Shown here piece after piece: positions 17,773 through 26,125 of a stretch of DNA of 64,000 nt (position 1 is the first letter of the stretch; the number at the start of each line of letters is the position of its first letter). Source of the stretch: an uncultured Oscillospiraceae bacterium (GTDB lineage Bacteria; Bacillota; Clostridia; Oscillospirales; Oscillospiraceae). Under the pieces are notes generated by a model. That model made no database searches. It was not told the origin of the DNA and saw nothing but the letters and a program-made list of their open reading frames with translations. The translations under genes were made by a program, and so were the position numbers. Where the stretch lies: positions 1 through 64,000 of the forward strand of contig CALWZP010000003.1 of assembly GCA_944386055.1 (NCBI GenBank). The letters run 5' to 3'.

Positions 17773-19044
17773 ATGAGAGACATCTATGTAGTCAACTGCT
17801 GCCGCACCGCCGTCGGCTCCTTCGGCGGATCTCTGAAGGACACCCCCGCCCCCGAGCTGGGCGCCATCGTGGTGAAGGAGGCGCTCAAGCGCGCCGGCGT
17901 GAAGCCCGAGGCGGTGGACGAGGTGATGTTCGGCTGCTGCATCAGCGCCGCCGCCGGACAGAATGTGGCCCGTCAGGTTGGCGTGAAGGCCGGCCTGCCC
18001 TTCACCGTGCCCGCCTACTCCATCAATATGGTGTGCGGCTCCGGCCTGAAGTCCGTCATCGAGGGGGCCCGCGCCATCGGCAGCGGTGACGCCGAGATCG
18101 TGGTGGCCGGCGGTACCGAGAATATGTCCGCCGCCCCCTATGCCGTGCCCGCCGCCCGCTGGGGCGCCCGCATGTTCGACAACAAGCTGGTGGATACCAT
18201 GGTGAAGGACGGCGTGTGGGACGCCTTCAACGACTATCACATGGGCACCACCGCGGAGAATATCTGCGACATCTGGGGCATCACCCGCAAGGATCTGGAC
18301 GACTTCGCCCTGGCCTCCCAGACCAAGACCGCCGCCGCCCAGGCCGCCAACCGCTTCGCGGACGAGATCGTGCCCGTCACCGTGAAGAAGAAAAAGGAAG
18401 TCGTGGAGTTCAAGGTGGACGAGTTCCCCCGTCCCCAGACCTCTGCCGAGGGCCTGGCCAAGCTGCGCACTGCCTTCCCCGTCTCCAAGGACAACGCCTT
18501 CAAGGCCAATGGCGGCACGGTGGAGGATACCTTCGGTGCCAAGTGCTGCAAGGGCCCTCAGGAGGATGCCGGCACCCCCCGCGTCACCGCGGGCAACGCC
18601 TCCGGCGTGAATGACGGCGCCGCCGCCATCATCCTGGCCTCCAAGGAGGCCGTGGAGAAGTACGGCCTGAAGCCCATGGCCAAGCTGGTCAGCTGGGGCC
18701 AGGGCGGCGTGGATCCCAAGATCATGGGCACCGGCCCCATCCCCGCCACCCGTCAGGCGCTGGCTAAGGCCGGCATGACCGTGGACGACATGGACCTGAT
18801 CGAGGCCAACGAGGCCTTTGCCGCCCAGTCCATCGCCGTGGCCCGGGAGCTGGGCTTTGACATGAGCAAGGTGAATGTGAACGGCGGCTCCATCTCCATC
18901 GGCCACCCCGTGGGCTGCTCCGGCGCCCGCATCATCGTTACCCTGCTCCACGAGATGCAGAAGCGGCCTGAGGCCAAGAAGGGCCTGGCCACTCTGTGCA
19001 TCGGCGGCGGCATGGGCGTCGCGGCCATCTTCGAGAAGTGCTGA
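17773..19044 (+). CDS. thlA: Acetyl-CoA C-acetyltransferase (thiolase)
   Basis: A 423-residue biosynthetic thiolase that condenses two acetyl-CoA into acetoacetyl-CoA. The acyl-carrying cysteine is C88 in NMVCGSGLKSV. The histidine loop GHPVGCSGAR and the second cysteine in LCIGGGMGVA are present. It is about 30 residues longer than usual; an insert near residues 245-270 (between KDNAFKANGG and TPRVTAGNASG) explains most of this. GGAGG precedes ATG 17773. A terminator separates it from the CoA-transferase genes, which use its product or a related thioester. Confidence 0.95.
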   Translation: MRDIYVVNCCRTAVGSFGGSLKDTPAPELGAIVVKEALKRAGVKPEAVDEVMFGCCISAAAGQNVARQVGVKAGLPFTVPAYSINMVCGSGLKSVIEGARAIGSGDAEIVVAGGTENMSAAPYAVPAARWGARMFDNKLVDTMVKDGVWDAFNDYHMGTTAENICDIWGITRKDLDDFALASQTKTAAAQAANRFADEIVPVTVKKKKEVVEFKVDEFPRPQTSAEGLAKLRTAFPVSKDNAFKANGGTVEDTFGAKCCKGPQEDAGTPRVTAGNASGVNDGAAAIILASKEAVEKYGLKPMAKLVSWGQGGVDPKIMGTGPIPATRQALAKAGMTVDDMDLIEANEAFAAQSIAVARELGFDMSKVNVNGGSISIGHPVGCSGARIIVTLLHEMQKRPEAKKGLATLCIGGGMGVAAIFEKC

Positions 19045-19062
19045 TCTGCTTCCTCTGTATGT

Positions 19063-19100
19063 AAAAATCAAGAGGGCCCATTGGGCCCTCTTGATTTTTT
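19063..19100 (+). terminator. Terminator after thiolase
   Basis: AAAAATCAAGAGGGCCC and its complement around ATT, with a T-run of six within the stem end. The A-rich 5' arm makes it work in both directions. Confidence 0.92.
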
Positions 19101-19166
19101 GGCCCGCAGGCCGTATCATGGAAGAGTCTGCACAGCATGACTTTACACACAAACGGAGGAATCGCG

Positions 19167-19829
19167 ATGGCAAAGATCATCTCACTGGAGCAGGCCGCAC
19201 AGCTGGTCCCCGACGGCGCCACCGTCATGATCGGCGGATTCATGGGCTGCGGCAATCCCCACACCCTGGTGGACGCGCTGCTGGCGCGGGGGGTGAAGGA
19301 CCTGACCATCATCGCCGCCGACGCGGGGAAGACGGGCTACGGCCTGGGCAGGCTGGTGGACGACCACCGGGCGAAGAAGCTCATCGTCTCCCATGTGGGG
19401 CTCAACCCCAATGTGGCCAAGCAGATGAACGAGGGGACACTGGAGGTCACCCTCATCCCCCAGGGCACCCTGGCCGAGTGCATCCATGCCGGGGGCGCCG
19501 GCCTGGGCGGGGTGCTCACCCCCACCGGCCTGGGGACCACCGTGGCGGAGGGGAAGCAGACCCTCACCATCCGGGGAAAGGAGTACCTGGTGGAGGAGGC
19601 CCTTCACGCCGAGATCGCGCTGATCTGCGGCTGTTGGGTGGACCGGCTGGGCAATGTGTGGTACAAGGGCTCCACCAAGAACTTCAACCAGCTCATGGCC
19701 ATGGCCGCCGACCTGGTGATCTGCGAGGCGGACCACATCGTGGAGCCGGGCTCCATCAAGCCGGAGAATGTGGCCACCCCGGGCATCTTCGTGGACTATA
19801 TCGTACAGGGAAGGGGGGAGCCCCAGTGA
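19167..19829 (+). CDS. atoD: 3-oxoacid CoA-transferase subunit A
   Basis: A 220-residue alpha subunit of a family I CoA-transferase. The glycine-rich MIGGFMGCGNPHTL and the CoA-binding GLGTTVAEGK are typical. Together with the beta subunit it would exchange CoA between acetoacetyl-CoA or butyryl-CoA and acetate. GGAGG lies 6 bases before ATG 19167; the frame opening at 19137 is too early. Its stop codon overlaps the start of the beta subunit. Placement behind thiolase points to short-chain fatty-acid metabolism; the acyl preference is unknown. Confidence 0.92.
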   Translation: MAKIISLEQAAQLVPDGATVMIGGFMGCGNPHTLVDALLARGVKDLTIIAADAGKTGYGLGRLVDDHRAKKLIVSHVGLNPNVAKQMNEGTLEVTLIPQGTLAECIHAGGAGLGGVLTPTGLGTTVAEGKQTLTIRGKEYLVEEALHAEIALICGCWVDRLGNVWYKGSTKNFNQLMAMAADLVICEADHIVEPGSIKPENVATPGIFVDYIVQGRGEPQ

Positions 19830-20518
19830 TGGACCGCAACGAGACCAAGAGCTTCATCGCTACCCGGGCCGCCATGGAGCTGCGGGACGGCGATGTGGTG
19901 AACCTGGGCATCGGCATCCCCACCCGGGTGGCGGGGCATATCCCCGAGGGAGTGCATGTCACCCTCCACGCGGAGAACGGCATCGTGGGGGTGGGCCCCC
20001 GCCCCGTCCCCGCCGAGGAGCGCCCCTATTACACCGTGGACGCCGGCGGCGTGCCCGCCAAGGCAGTGAAGGGGGGCTGCTACATCGACAGCCTGACCTC
20101 CTTCGCCCTGGCCCGGGGGGGCCACCTGGACATCACCATCCTGGGCACCCTGGAGGTGGATGAGAAGGGCAGCATCGCCAACTGGATCATCCCCGGGGTG
20201 AAGGTGCCCGGCATGGGGGGCGCCATGGACCTGCTGGCGGGCGCCAAGCGGGTGATCATCGCCATGACCCACACTACCCACGGCGGCGGGATCAAGATCC
20301 GTAAGCGCTGCACCCTCCCCCTGACGGCGGTGGGGGTGGCCCAGCGGATTATCACCGAGATGGCGGTGATCGATGTCACCCCCAAGGGACTGGTGCTGGT
20401 GGAGCACAACCCGGAGTACACCGTGGAGCAGATCCAGGCGGTGACCGAGCCCAAACTCCACATCAGCCCCGACTTAAAGCCCATGGAGATGCCCTGGGTG
20501 GAGTCCACCGGCATCTGA
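19829..20518 (+). CDS. atoA: 3-oxoacid CoA-transferase subunit B
   Basis: A 229-residue beta subunit holding the catalytic glutamate, visible in HAENGIVGVG, which forms the covalent glutamyl-CoA intermediate. GIGIPTRVAGHIPEG and GAMDLLAGAKRVI are family signatures. ATG overlaps the alpha-subunit stop by one base (TGATG) and AAGGGGGGAG lies just upstream, so translation is coupled. The pair could act on acetoacetate, butyrate or another short acid; ctfB is an equivalent name. Confidence 0.93.
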   Translation: MDRNETKSFIATRAAMELRDGDVVNLGIGIPTRVAGHIPEGVHVTLHAENGIVGVGPRPVPAEERPYYTVDAGGVPAKAVKGGCYIDSLTSFALARGGHLDITILGTLEVDEKGSIANWIIPGVKVPGMGGAMDLLAGAKRVIIAMTHTTHGGGIKIRKRCTLPLTAVGVAQRIITEMAVIDVTPKGLVLVEHNPEYTVEQIQAVTEPKLHISPDLKPMEMPWVESTGI

Positions 20519-20536
20519 GGAGACAGAACCATATGT

Positions 20537-20563
20537 GGCCCCTCCGCATACAGCGGAGGGGCC
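20537..20563. terminator. Terminator between CoA-transferase and mntP
   Basis: GGCCCCTCCGC and GCGGAGGGGCC around ATACA, between convergent genes. A GTTCGTTT stretch follows on the plus strand. Confidence 0.75.
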
Positions 20564-20571
20564 GCGTTCGT

Positions 20572-21135
20572 TTACCCCCCGGTGGTCAGGTGTTCCACCA
20601 GGATCTTCACCCCGATGGCGATGAGGACCAGGCCGCCCGCCAGCTCCGCCCACTGCTGGAACAGGGTGCCCAGCCGCCGGCCCGCCATACCGCCGATCAC
20701 CGACAGGACGAAGGCCACCACCCCGATGACGGCGGCGGAGAGGAGGATGTTCACCGGCATGAAGGCCATGGACACCCCCACCGCCAGGGCGTCGATGCTG
20801 GTGGCCAGGGCCAGCAGGCACAGCCGCCGGGGGGACAGGTCGGGACATGCCTCGTCCTCCTCCCCCCGGTGCTTCAGGCTGCCGTACACCATCCGCCCGC
20901 CGATGAGAGCCAGCAGGCCGAAGGCGATGAAGTGGTCCACCGCCCGGATATACCCGCTGATCCCCGAGCCCAGGGCCCAGCCGATGAGGGGCATGAGGAA
21001 CTGGAACGCCCCGAACCACGCCCCCATCTTCACGGCGTGGCGCAGGCGGAAGCCGGGCATGGCGATGCCGGTGGACACCGACACGGCGAAGGCGTCCAGG
21101 GCAAGGCTGACGGCGATGAGAAACACGGAGAGCAT
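20572..21135 (-). CDS. mntP: Manganese efflux pump MntP
   Basis: A 187-residue membrane protein with six hydrophobic segments in two related halves. Each half carries the family's acidic motif in a helix: SLALDAFAVSVSTG near the N-terminus and ATSIDALAVGVSMAF in the middle. It exports excess manganese. ATG 21135 has AGGTGAT upstream; longer frames run through the riboswitch. The upstream RNA is a manganese riboswitch, which independently supports the function. Confidence 0.95.
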   Translation of the reverse strand: MLSVFLIAVSLALDAFAVSVSTGIAMPGFRLRHAVKMGAWFGAFQFLMPLIGWALGSGISGYIRAVDHFIAFGLLALIGGRMVYGSLKHRGEEDEACPDLSPRRLCLLALATSIDALAVGVSMAFMPVNILLSAAVIGVVAFVLSVIGGMAGRRLGTLFQQWAELAGGLVLIAIGVKILVEHLTTGG

Positions 21136-21219
21136 ATGATCACCTATCCTCTGTCTGTTTGTATGCGGCGGACCGGGGAAATACGCCGGCGCGCCGGGAG
21201 GGGGCGGCCCGGAGGGACG

Positions 21220-21262
21220 AAAAAAACGAGACACCATGTATCGCGGGATACATGAGTCTCGT
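21220..21262 (-). terminator. Riboswitch expression-platform terminator
   Basis: On the minus strand ACGAGAC pairs with GTCTCGT around an inner ATGTATC/GATACAT stem, followed by a run of seven Ts. The 5' arm contains the GAGAC end of the aptamer, so aptamer and terminator exclude each other. Confidence 0.92.
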
Positions 21263-21342
21263 TGTTTCAGACAAGCCAGGCGGCGGGCCGCCAGGATGTT
21301 GACTTGCCACACGCCGGGGGCGTGCCACTACTCCCTCACGGA
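21252..21342 (-). ncRNA. yybP-ykoY (manganese) riboswitch
   Basis: The minus-strand leader of mntP contains the class's conserved pieces in order: GGGAGTAG (21335-21328), GTCAACA, a GC-rich hairpin with GCCTGGC, and TGAAACAACGAGAC. When manganese is bound the aptamer should hold the GAGAC strand and prevent the terminator at 21220-21262, turning mntP on. This is the usual logic for this class at mntP genes; coordinates are approximate. Confidence 0.9.
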
Positions 21343-21356
21343 TAAAACCGGCATTT

Positions 21357-21385
21357 ATCTTACCATATCCCCCCGTGCCTGTCAA
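21357..21385 (-). promoter_or_regulatory. Promoter for the mntP riboswitch transcript
   Basis: On the minus strand TTGACA (21380-21385) and TAAGAT (21357-21362) are 17 bases apart. Confidence 0.88.
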
Positions 21386-21548
21386 GACAGCGAACCGGGG
21401 GCGTTCCCCGGCTGCCCGTACAGGACAGCGAGAAGGGGGAGCCTCCCTCGGAAGCGGCCTGGGGCCGTCCGCCCAGCCGTGAATGATCTGGAATCCCGGC
21501 AGGAGGAGGCCCGGTCCCGGACGGGCCTGGCTCTGGGGGGGCGGGGGG

Positions 21549-22139
21549 TCAGTTGAACCGGTTCATGGCGGCGTCCATCCCCAGGGAGAGGACGCACTCC
21601 ACCGCCTGAGCGGCGCGCCTGGCGGCCTCCTCCATGGTTTTCCAGTCCGCGCCCTGCAGCCTGGCCAGCACCCAGTCCGCCATGTCATAGTCGGGGTGGG
21701 GCTTCTCCCCCACCCCAACCCGCAGCCGGGGGAACTGGTCGGTGCCCAGGTGCTGGATGATGCTCTTCAGGCCATTGTGCCCCCCGGCGCTGCCCCCCTT
21801 GCGCAGGCGCAGCTTCCCCAGGGGGAGGGCGGTGTCGTCCGAGATCACCAGCACCCGCTCCGGCGGCACATGGTAGAAGTCCGCCGCGGGACGCACCGCC
21901 TCGCCGGACAGGTTCATGAAGGTCACCGGCTTCATCAGCAGGGCCTTCCGCCCCCCCACCCGGGCGGTATTGGTCAGCGCCCGGTGCTTCAGCTTCTGCA
22001 CCGGGATGTCCAGCTCCTCCGCCAGGGTGTCCACCACCAGAAAGCCCACATTGTGGCGGGTGCGCTCATATTTTTCCCCGGGGTTGCCCAGGCCGACGAT
22101 CAGCCAGTCCACCCCGCCGGAGCCTTTTCCGAACAGCAT
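21549..22139 (-). CDS. pth: Peptidyl-tRNA hydrolase
   Basis: A 196-residue essential enzyme that frees tRNA from peptidyl-tRNA released by stalled ribosomes. GLGNPGEKYERTRHNVGF contains the substrate-binding asparagine and the catalytic histidine of RHNVG. Other signatures are MKPVTFMNLSG and GSAGGHNGLKSI. Length is normal. It follows prs on the same strand, as in many Firmicutes where glmU, prs and pth are neighbours. The 160 bases after it, up to the mntP promoter, hold nothing I recognise. Confidence 0.97.
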   Translation of the reverse strand: MLFGKGSGGVDWLIVGLGNPGEKYERTRHNVGFLVVDTLAEELDIPVQKLKHRALTNTARVGGRKALLMKPVTFMNLSGEAVRPAADFYHVPPERVLVISDDTALPLGKLRLRKGGSAGGHNGLKSIIQHLGTDQFPRLRVGVGEKPHPDYDMADWVLARLQGADWKTMEEAARRAAQAVECVLSLGMDAAMNRFN

Positions 22140-22166
22140 AGCATCACCAGTCCAAACAGAGTATGG

Positions 22167-22195
22167 AATGGGGCGGGCCAGCGACCCGCCCCATT
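22167..22195 (-). terminator. Hairpin after prs
   Basis: AATGGGGCGGG and CCCGCCCCATT around a 7-base loop, between prs and pth. No T-run follows, so it may only weaken readthrough. Confidence 0.5.
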
Positions 22196-22216
22196 GTCAC
22201 CGCGCGGCTGCGCGGC

Positions 22217-23179
22217 TTACAGGAACAGCTTGGAGACGGAGGTCTCCTCGTAGATATGGGCGATGGCCTCGGCGAACATGTGGGCCACCGACAGGTACTT
22301 GATCTTGGGGCACAGGGTGCTGACATTGGGCTTGGGCTGGATGGTGTCCAGGAAGAGCACCTCGTCCAGGGCGGAGGCGTTGATCCGGTCAAAGGCGGAG
22401 CCGGAGAGCACCCCGTGGCTGGCGCAGGCGGTGACGCTGCGGGCGCCGTTGTTCACCAGCGCCTCGGCGGCGTGGCAGAGGGAGCCGGCGGTGTCCACCA
22501 TGTCGTCCAGCAGGATGACATTCATGTCCTTGATGTCGCCGATGATGTTCATCACCTCGGAGGAGTTGGCCTTCTGCCGGCGCTTGTCCACGATGGCCAT
22601 GGGCATCTCCAGCTTCTGGGCGAAGGCCCGGGCTCGGGCCACGCTGCCCACATCGGGGGAGACCACCATGGTCTGGTCGTGGCAGTCGGCGAACTTCTCC
22701 CGGAAGTAGTTGACGAACACCGGAGAGCCCAGCAGGTTGTCCACCGGGATGTCGAAGAAGCCCTGGATCTGGTTGGCATGGAGATCCATGGTCAGCACCC
22801 GGTCCGCCCCGGCCCGGGTGATCAGGTTGGCCACCAGCTTGGCGGAGATGGGGTCACGGGGCTTGGTCTTGCGGTCCTGACGGGCATAGCCGAAATAGGG
22901 CATCACCGCGGTGATGCGTCCGGCGGAGGCGCGCTTGAGCGCGTCGATCATGATGAGCATCTCCATCAGGTTGTCGTTGACGGGGGAGCTGGTGGACTGC
23001 ACCACAAAGACATCGGAGCCGCGCACCGTCTCATAGATGGAGACGAAGTTCTCTCCATCGGAGAAGGCGCCGGTCTCGCAGTCGCCCAGGGCGGTGCCCA
23101 GGTCCCGGCAGATGTCCTCCGCCAGCTTGCGGTTGGAACTGCCCGCGAAGATCTTCAAATCCTTGCCGCGTGAAATCAT
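22217..23179 (-). CDS. prs: Ribose-phosphate pyrophosphokinase
   Basis: A 320-residue enzyme making PRPP from ribose 5-phosphate and ATP for nucleotide, histidine and NAD synthesis. Features include FAGSSNRKLAEDI at the N-terminus, the ATP-loop region YFGYARQDRKTKPRDPIS, the metal-binding DLHANQIQGFF, and the PRPP loop VILLDDMVDTAGSL. Length is standard for class I. It lies between the GlmU-like gene and pth, all on the minus strand. Confidence 0.97.
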   Translation of the reverse strand: MISRGKDLKIFAGSSNRKLAEDICRDLGTALGDCETGAFSDGENFVSIYETVRGSDVFVVQSTSSPVNDNLMEMLIMIDALKRASAGRITAVMPYFGYARQDRKTKPRDPISAKLVANLITRAGADRVLTMDLHANQIQGFFDIPVDNLLGSPVFVNYFREKFADCHDQTMVVSPDVGSVARARAFAQKLEMPMAIVDKRRQKANSSEVMNIIGDIKDMNVILLDDMVDTAGSLCHAAEALVNNGARSVTACASHGVLSGSAFDRINASALDEVLFLDTIQPKPNVSTLCPKIKYLSVAHMFAEAIAHIYEETSVSKLFL

Positions 23180-23257
23180 GTTTGCAACATCCTTCCTCAG
23201 TCCGCCGGGGGCGATCCCGGCGGTTTTCTCTTTCCTCAGTCTCTGTCTCGTCTGTGG

Positions 23258-23932
23258 TCAGGGCTTGCGCTTGGTAAAGCGGCCGGCGGCCCGGCCGGGC
23301 TTGTTCACCTGACGGGCCCGGGCGATGGCCAGGGCGTCGCCGGGGACATCCTCGGTGATGGTGGAGCCGGCGGCGGTGTACGCCCCCTCCCCCAGGGTCA
23401 CCGGGGCCACCAGATTGGTGTTGCAGCCGATGAAGGCGTAGTCCCCGATGGCGGTGCGGTGCTTGGCGGCGCCGTCGTAGTTCACGGTGACGGTGCCGCA
23501 GCCGAAGTTGACCCCCCGGCCCACATCGCTGTCCCCGATGTAGGTGAGGTGGGAGATCTTGGTCTCCGGCCCGATGACGGAGTTTTTCACCTCCACAAAG
23601 TCGCCCACCTTCACATGGGCGCCCACCTGGCAGTGGGGACGGATATAGGCAAAGGGTCCCACCTCCGCGCCCGCTCCCACGGTGCTGTCAAAGCATTGAG
23701 AGCTGTTGATGACGGCGCCGTCCTCCACCGTGCAGTTGACCAGCATGGTGTTGGGGCCGATCTCACAGCCCGCGCCCACCGTGGTGTTTCCCCGCAGGAT
23801 GGTGCCGGGCAGCAGCAGGGTGCCCGCTCCCACGGTGACTGAGTCCTCCACATACACCGCGGAGGGGTCCAGCATCTCCACCCCCGCCTGGAGCAGGCGG
23901 CGGCGGTTTTTTTCCAGTGACTGCGGATCCAT
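23258..23932 (-). CDS. GlmU-type acetyltransferase domain, stand-alone
   Basis: A 224-residue left-handed beta-helix protein that matches only the C-terminal half of GlmU, the glucosamine-1-phosphate acetyltransferase. Hexapeptide repeats fill most of it. Active-site features are kept: ISHLTYIGD (histidine and tyrosine) and NYDGAAKHRTAIGD (asparagine and lysine), then APVTLGEGAYTAAGS. The N-terminal uridylyltransferase domain is absent: upstream sequence encodes an unrelated HD protein. It sits where full-length glmU normally precedes prs. Start 23932 (AAAGGAG 11 bases upstream) is preferred over GTG at 23953. Confidence 0.87.
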   Translation of the reverse strand: MDPQSLEKNRRRLLQAGVEMLDPSAVYVEDSVTVGAGTLLLPGTILRGNTTVGAGCEIGPNTMLVNCTVEDGAVINSSQCFDSTVGAGAEVGPFAYIRPHCQVGAHVKVGDFVEVKNSVIGPETKISHLTYIGDSDVGRGVNFGCGTVTVNYDGAAKHRTAIGDYAFIGCNTNLVAPVTLGEGAYTAAGSTITEDVPGDALAIARARQVNKPGRAAGRFTKRKP

Positions 23933-24097
23933 TCCGGGCAGCACTCCTTTCACAGCTCACATTATATCAACAACCCGCCGGTTTTGAAAGAGAAATTCGA
24001 GAAAAAACCGCACTTTGTGAAAAATTAAGCGGGAACAGCCCGCCCGCCGGAAAAAAAACAGGCCTCCCCGCGCAGGGCGGGGAGGCGGACAGACAGA

Positions 24098-24595
24098 TCA
24101 CGCCACAGGGGCCAGAGGGGTGGGCAGGTTGGCCCGCAGGCGGATGGGCCGGTAGATGCGGCACAGCTCCAGAGCGGCGCACAGGGTGTCCACAAAGTCC
24201 ACCAGCGCCGCCTCCCGGCTGCGGGGGCGGAAGCGGGCCAGGGGCCACATGTGGGAGAGGATGATGTTCTCCTCCTTCTGGCTCAGCTCGGTGAGCTCCC
24301 GGGCGTTGCGCCAGGCGGCCACCGGGTGGTCGAAGCACTGCCAGCCGGGATGGGCGGACTTGTCCTTGGAGTTGTACAGGTACAGATCGTGGAGCAGACC
24401 GCCCCGGGCGGCAGCCCGGTAGTCCAGCTTCAAAAACCGGGCGGCGCGGAAGGAGAGGTAGGAGACAAACAGGCTGTGGTCATAACAGGTGACCTTTCCG
24501 TGGTGGTTCAGCCGGCTCATGGACTGTACCTGATCGCTGTCCAGCAGGTCGCCCACTACCTTGAGAAAACAGGGAAAATTGGCGGAATGACGCAT
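24098..24595 (-). CDS. HD domain hydrolase
   Basis: A 165-residue protein of the HD metal-dependent phosphohydrolase type. The metal ligands are visible as the histidine in CYDHSLFVSYLSF, the HD pair in GGLLHDLYLYNS, and a later histidine in IILSHMWPL. The substrate is unknown; small HD proteins cleave nucleotides or phosphoesters. The ATG at 24595 has AAAGGA about 12 bases upstream, and a TTG 9 bases earlier is an alternative. It is a single gene with its own promoter, and ends 145 bases before the GlmU-like gene. Confidence 0.82.
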   Translation of the reverse strand: MRHSANFPCFLKVVGDLLDSDQVQSMSRLNHHGKVTCYDHSLFVSYLSFRAARFLKLDYRAAARGGLLHDLYLYNSKDKSAHPGWQCFDHPVAAWRNARELTELSQKEENIILSHMWPLARFRPRSREAALVDFVDTLCAALELCRIYRPIRLRANLPTPLAPVA

Positions 24596-24644
24596 AACAG
24601 GCAAAGGTCCTTTCTCTCAGAATGATATTATTTTGGATGGTCTC

Positions 24645-24673
24645 AGTATAGCGTTTTCCGAGGGAAAAGTCAG
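24645..24673 (-). promoter_or_regulatory. Promoter for the HD gene
   Basis: On the minus strand CTGACT and TATACT are 17 bases apart, about 50 bases before the coding start. Confidence 0.65.
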
Positions 24674-24789
24674 CAGGAAAATGACGGAAGACGAAAAATT
24701 TACAATTTCGACACAAAGATTGCGATTTGCGAAAAACGCAGCGGGACGGGAACCCAAAGGCCCCGCCCGCAAAAAATGCTCTTACCCCC

Positions 24790-24843
24790 TTGACAGCACG
24801 AGGTGTACTGTGTATATTAAGTGTATTAGTACAAACAATACAC
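24790..24843 (+). promoter_or_regulatory. Promoter and operator of the GntR-ABC operon
   Basis: TTGACA (24790-24795), 17 bases, TATATT (24813-24818). Downstream an inverted repeat GTGTATT (24821-24827) and AATACAC (24837-24843) spans the transcription start, as expected for the site of a YtrA-type GntR repressor. Confidence 0.8.
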
Positions 24844-24861
24844 TCGGAAAGGAGTGAGCTC

Positions 24862-25221
24862 ATGCTTCAACTGGACTATCGGGACGCCCGGCCCATCTAC
24901 GAGCAGGTGAAGGACGGCCTGCGCCGCCTGGTGGTCACCGGCGCCATCCAGGAGCGGGAGCGGCTGCCGTCGGTGCGGCAGCTGGCGGCGTCCCTGGCCA
25001 TCAACCCCAACACCATCCAGAAGGCCTACGAGGCCCTGGAGGCGGAGGGCTATGTCTACACCGTGCCCGGCCGCGGCACCTTCGCCACTGCCCAGACCGA
25101 TGTGAGCCGGGAGCGCCGGGAGACCCTGCTGCAGCAGTTCGACGCGGTGGCGGCGGAGCTGGAGTTTCTGGGGGTGCCCGCCGACGAGCTGGCCCGGCGT
25201 GTGAGAAAGGAGAGAAAATAG
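24862..25221 (+). CDS. GntR family regulator, YtrA type
   Basis: A 119-residue repressor. The first 70 residues are a winged helix (RLPSVRQLAASLAINPNTIQ, then YVYTVPGRGTF), and the short C-terminal helix pair is the dimerisation form of the YtrA subgroup rather than a large ligand domain. AAAGGAGTGAGCTC precedes the ATG. It begins an operon with an ABC ATPase and permease and probably represses it from the inverted repeat at 24821-24843. Members of the group often respond to wall-active antibiotics; that is not shown here. Confidence 0.93.
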   Translation: MLQLDYRDARPIYEQVKDGLRRLVVTGAIQERERLPSVRQLAASLAINPNTIQKAYEALEAEGYVYTVPGRGTFATAQTDVSRERRETLLQQFDAVAAELEFLGVPADELARRVRKERK

Positions 25222-25222
25222 G

Positions 25223-26125
25223 ATGATCAAAGTCGAGCATCTGACCAAGAGCTTTGACAGCTTTTTTGCCCTGCACGACCTGAACATGACGGTGCCCAAA
25301 GGGGCGGTATACGGCCTGGTGGGCCCCAACGGGGCGGGCAAATCCACCCTGATCCGCCATGTCACCGGGGCCTATCGCCCCGACAGCGGCACGCTGCTGG
25401 TGGACGGACAGCCGGTGTATGAAAACCCGGCGGTGAAGGCCCGCATCGCCAACATCCCGGACGACTTTTACTACTTCCAGTCGGCCACCACCCGGGATAT
25501 GATGCATTTCTACCGGGGGATGTACCCGAAGTTCGACATGGAGCGGTACGAAAAGCTGAAGGAGGCCTTCGCCTCTGTGGACGAGAAGCGGCCTATCCGC
25601 CGCCTGTCCAAGGGGATGCAGAAGCAGGCGGCCTTCTGGCTGGCCCTGTGCTGCGGGGCGGACCTGCTGGTGCTGGACGAGCCGGTGGACGGCCTGGACC
25701 CGGTGATGCGCCGGCAGGTGTGGTCCCTGCTGCTGGGGGATGTGGCTGAGCGGGGGACCACCGTGCTGGTCTCCTCCCACAACCTGCGGGAGCTGGAGGA
25801 TGTGTGCGACCATGTGGGCATCCTCAGCCGGGGCCGGCTGCTGCTGGAGCGCTCCCTCACCGAGCTGCAGGGGAATGTGGTGAAGATGCAGGTGGTCTTC
25901 CAGGACCGGGAGATCCCCCAGCTGCCCGACGACCTGAAGGTGCTCCACAGCGCCTGCGTGGGGCGCATCCACACCCTTATCGTCCGCGGGACCCCGGACG
26001 AGGTGACCAACCGTCTGGCGGTATATAACCCCATCCTGATGGACGCCATCCCTCTGACGCTGGAGGAGATCTTTATCTATGAACTGGGAGGTGAGGACTA
26101 TGCGGTCAAAGACATCGTTCTTTAA
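25223..26125 (+). CDS. ABC transporter ATP-binding protein
   Basis: A 300-residue ATPase subunit. Walker A is GPNGAGKST, Walker B LLVLDEPVDGLD, and the H-loop SSHNLRE. The signature motif reads LSKGM in place of LSGGQ, as is common in multidrug- or bacitracin-type exporters. The last 80 residues are a variable tail. It starts one base after the GntR stop and overlaps the permease start by 26 bases, so the three are translated together. Confidence 0.95.
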   Translation: MIKVEHLTKSFDSFFALHDLNMTVPKGAVYGLVGPNGAGKSTLIRHVTGAYRPDSGTLLVDGQPVYENPAVKARIANIPDDFYYFQSATTRDMMHFYRGMYPKFDMERYEKLKEAFASVDEKRPIRRLSKGMQKQAAFWLALCCGADLLVLDEPVDGLDPVMRRQVWSLLLGDVAERGTTVLVSSHNLRELEDVCDHVGILSRGRLLLERSLTELQGNVVKMQVVFQDREIPQLPDDLKVLHSACVGRIHTLIVRGTPDEVTNRLAVYNPILMDAIPLTLEEIFIYELGGEDYAVKDIVL

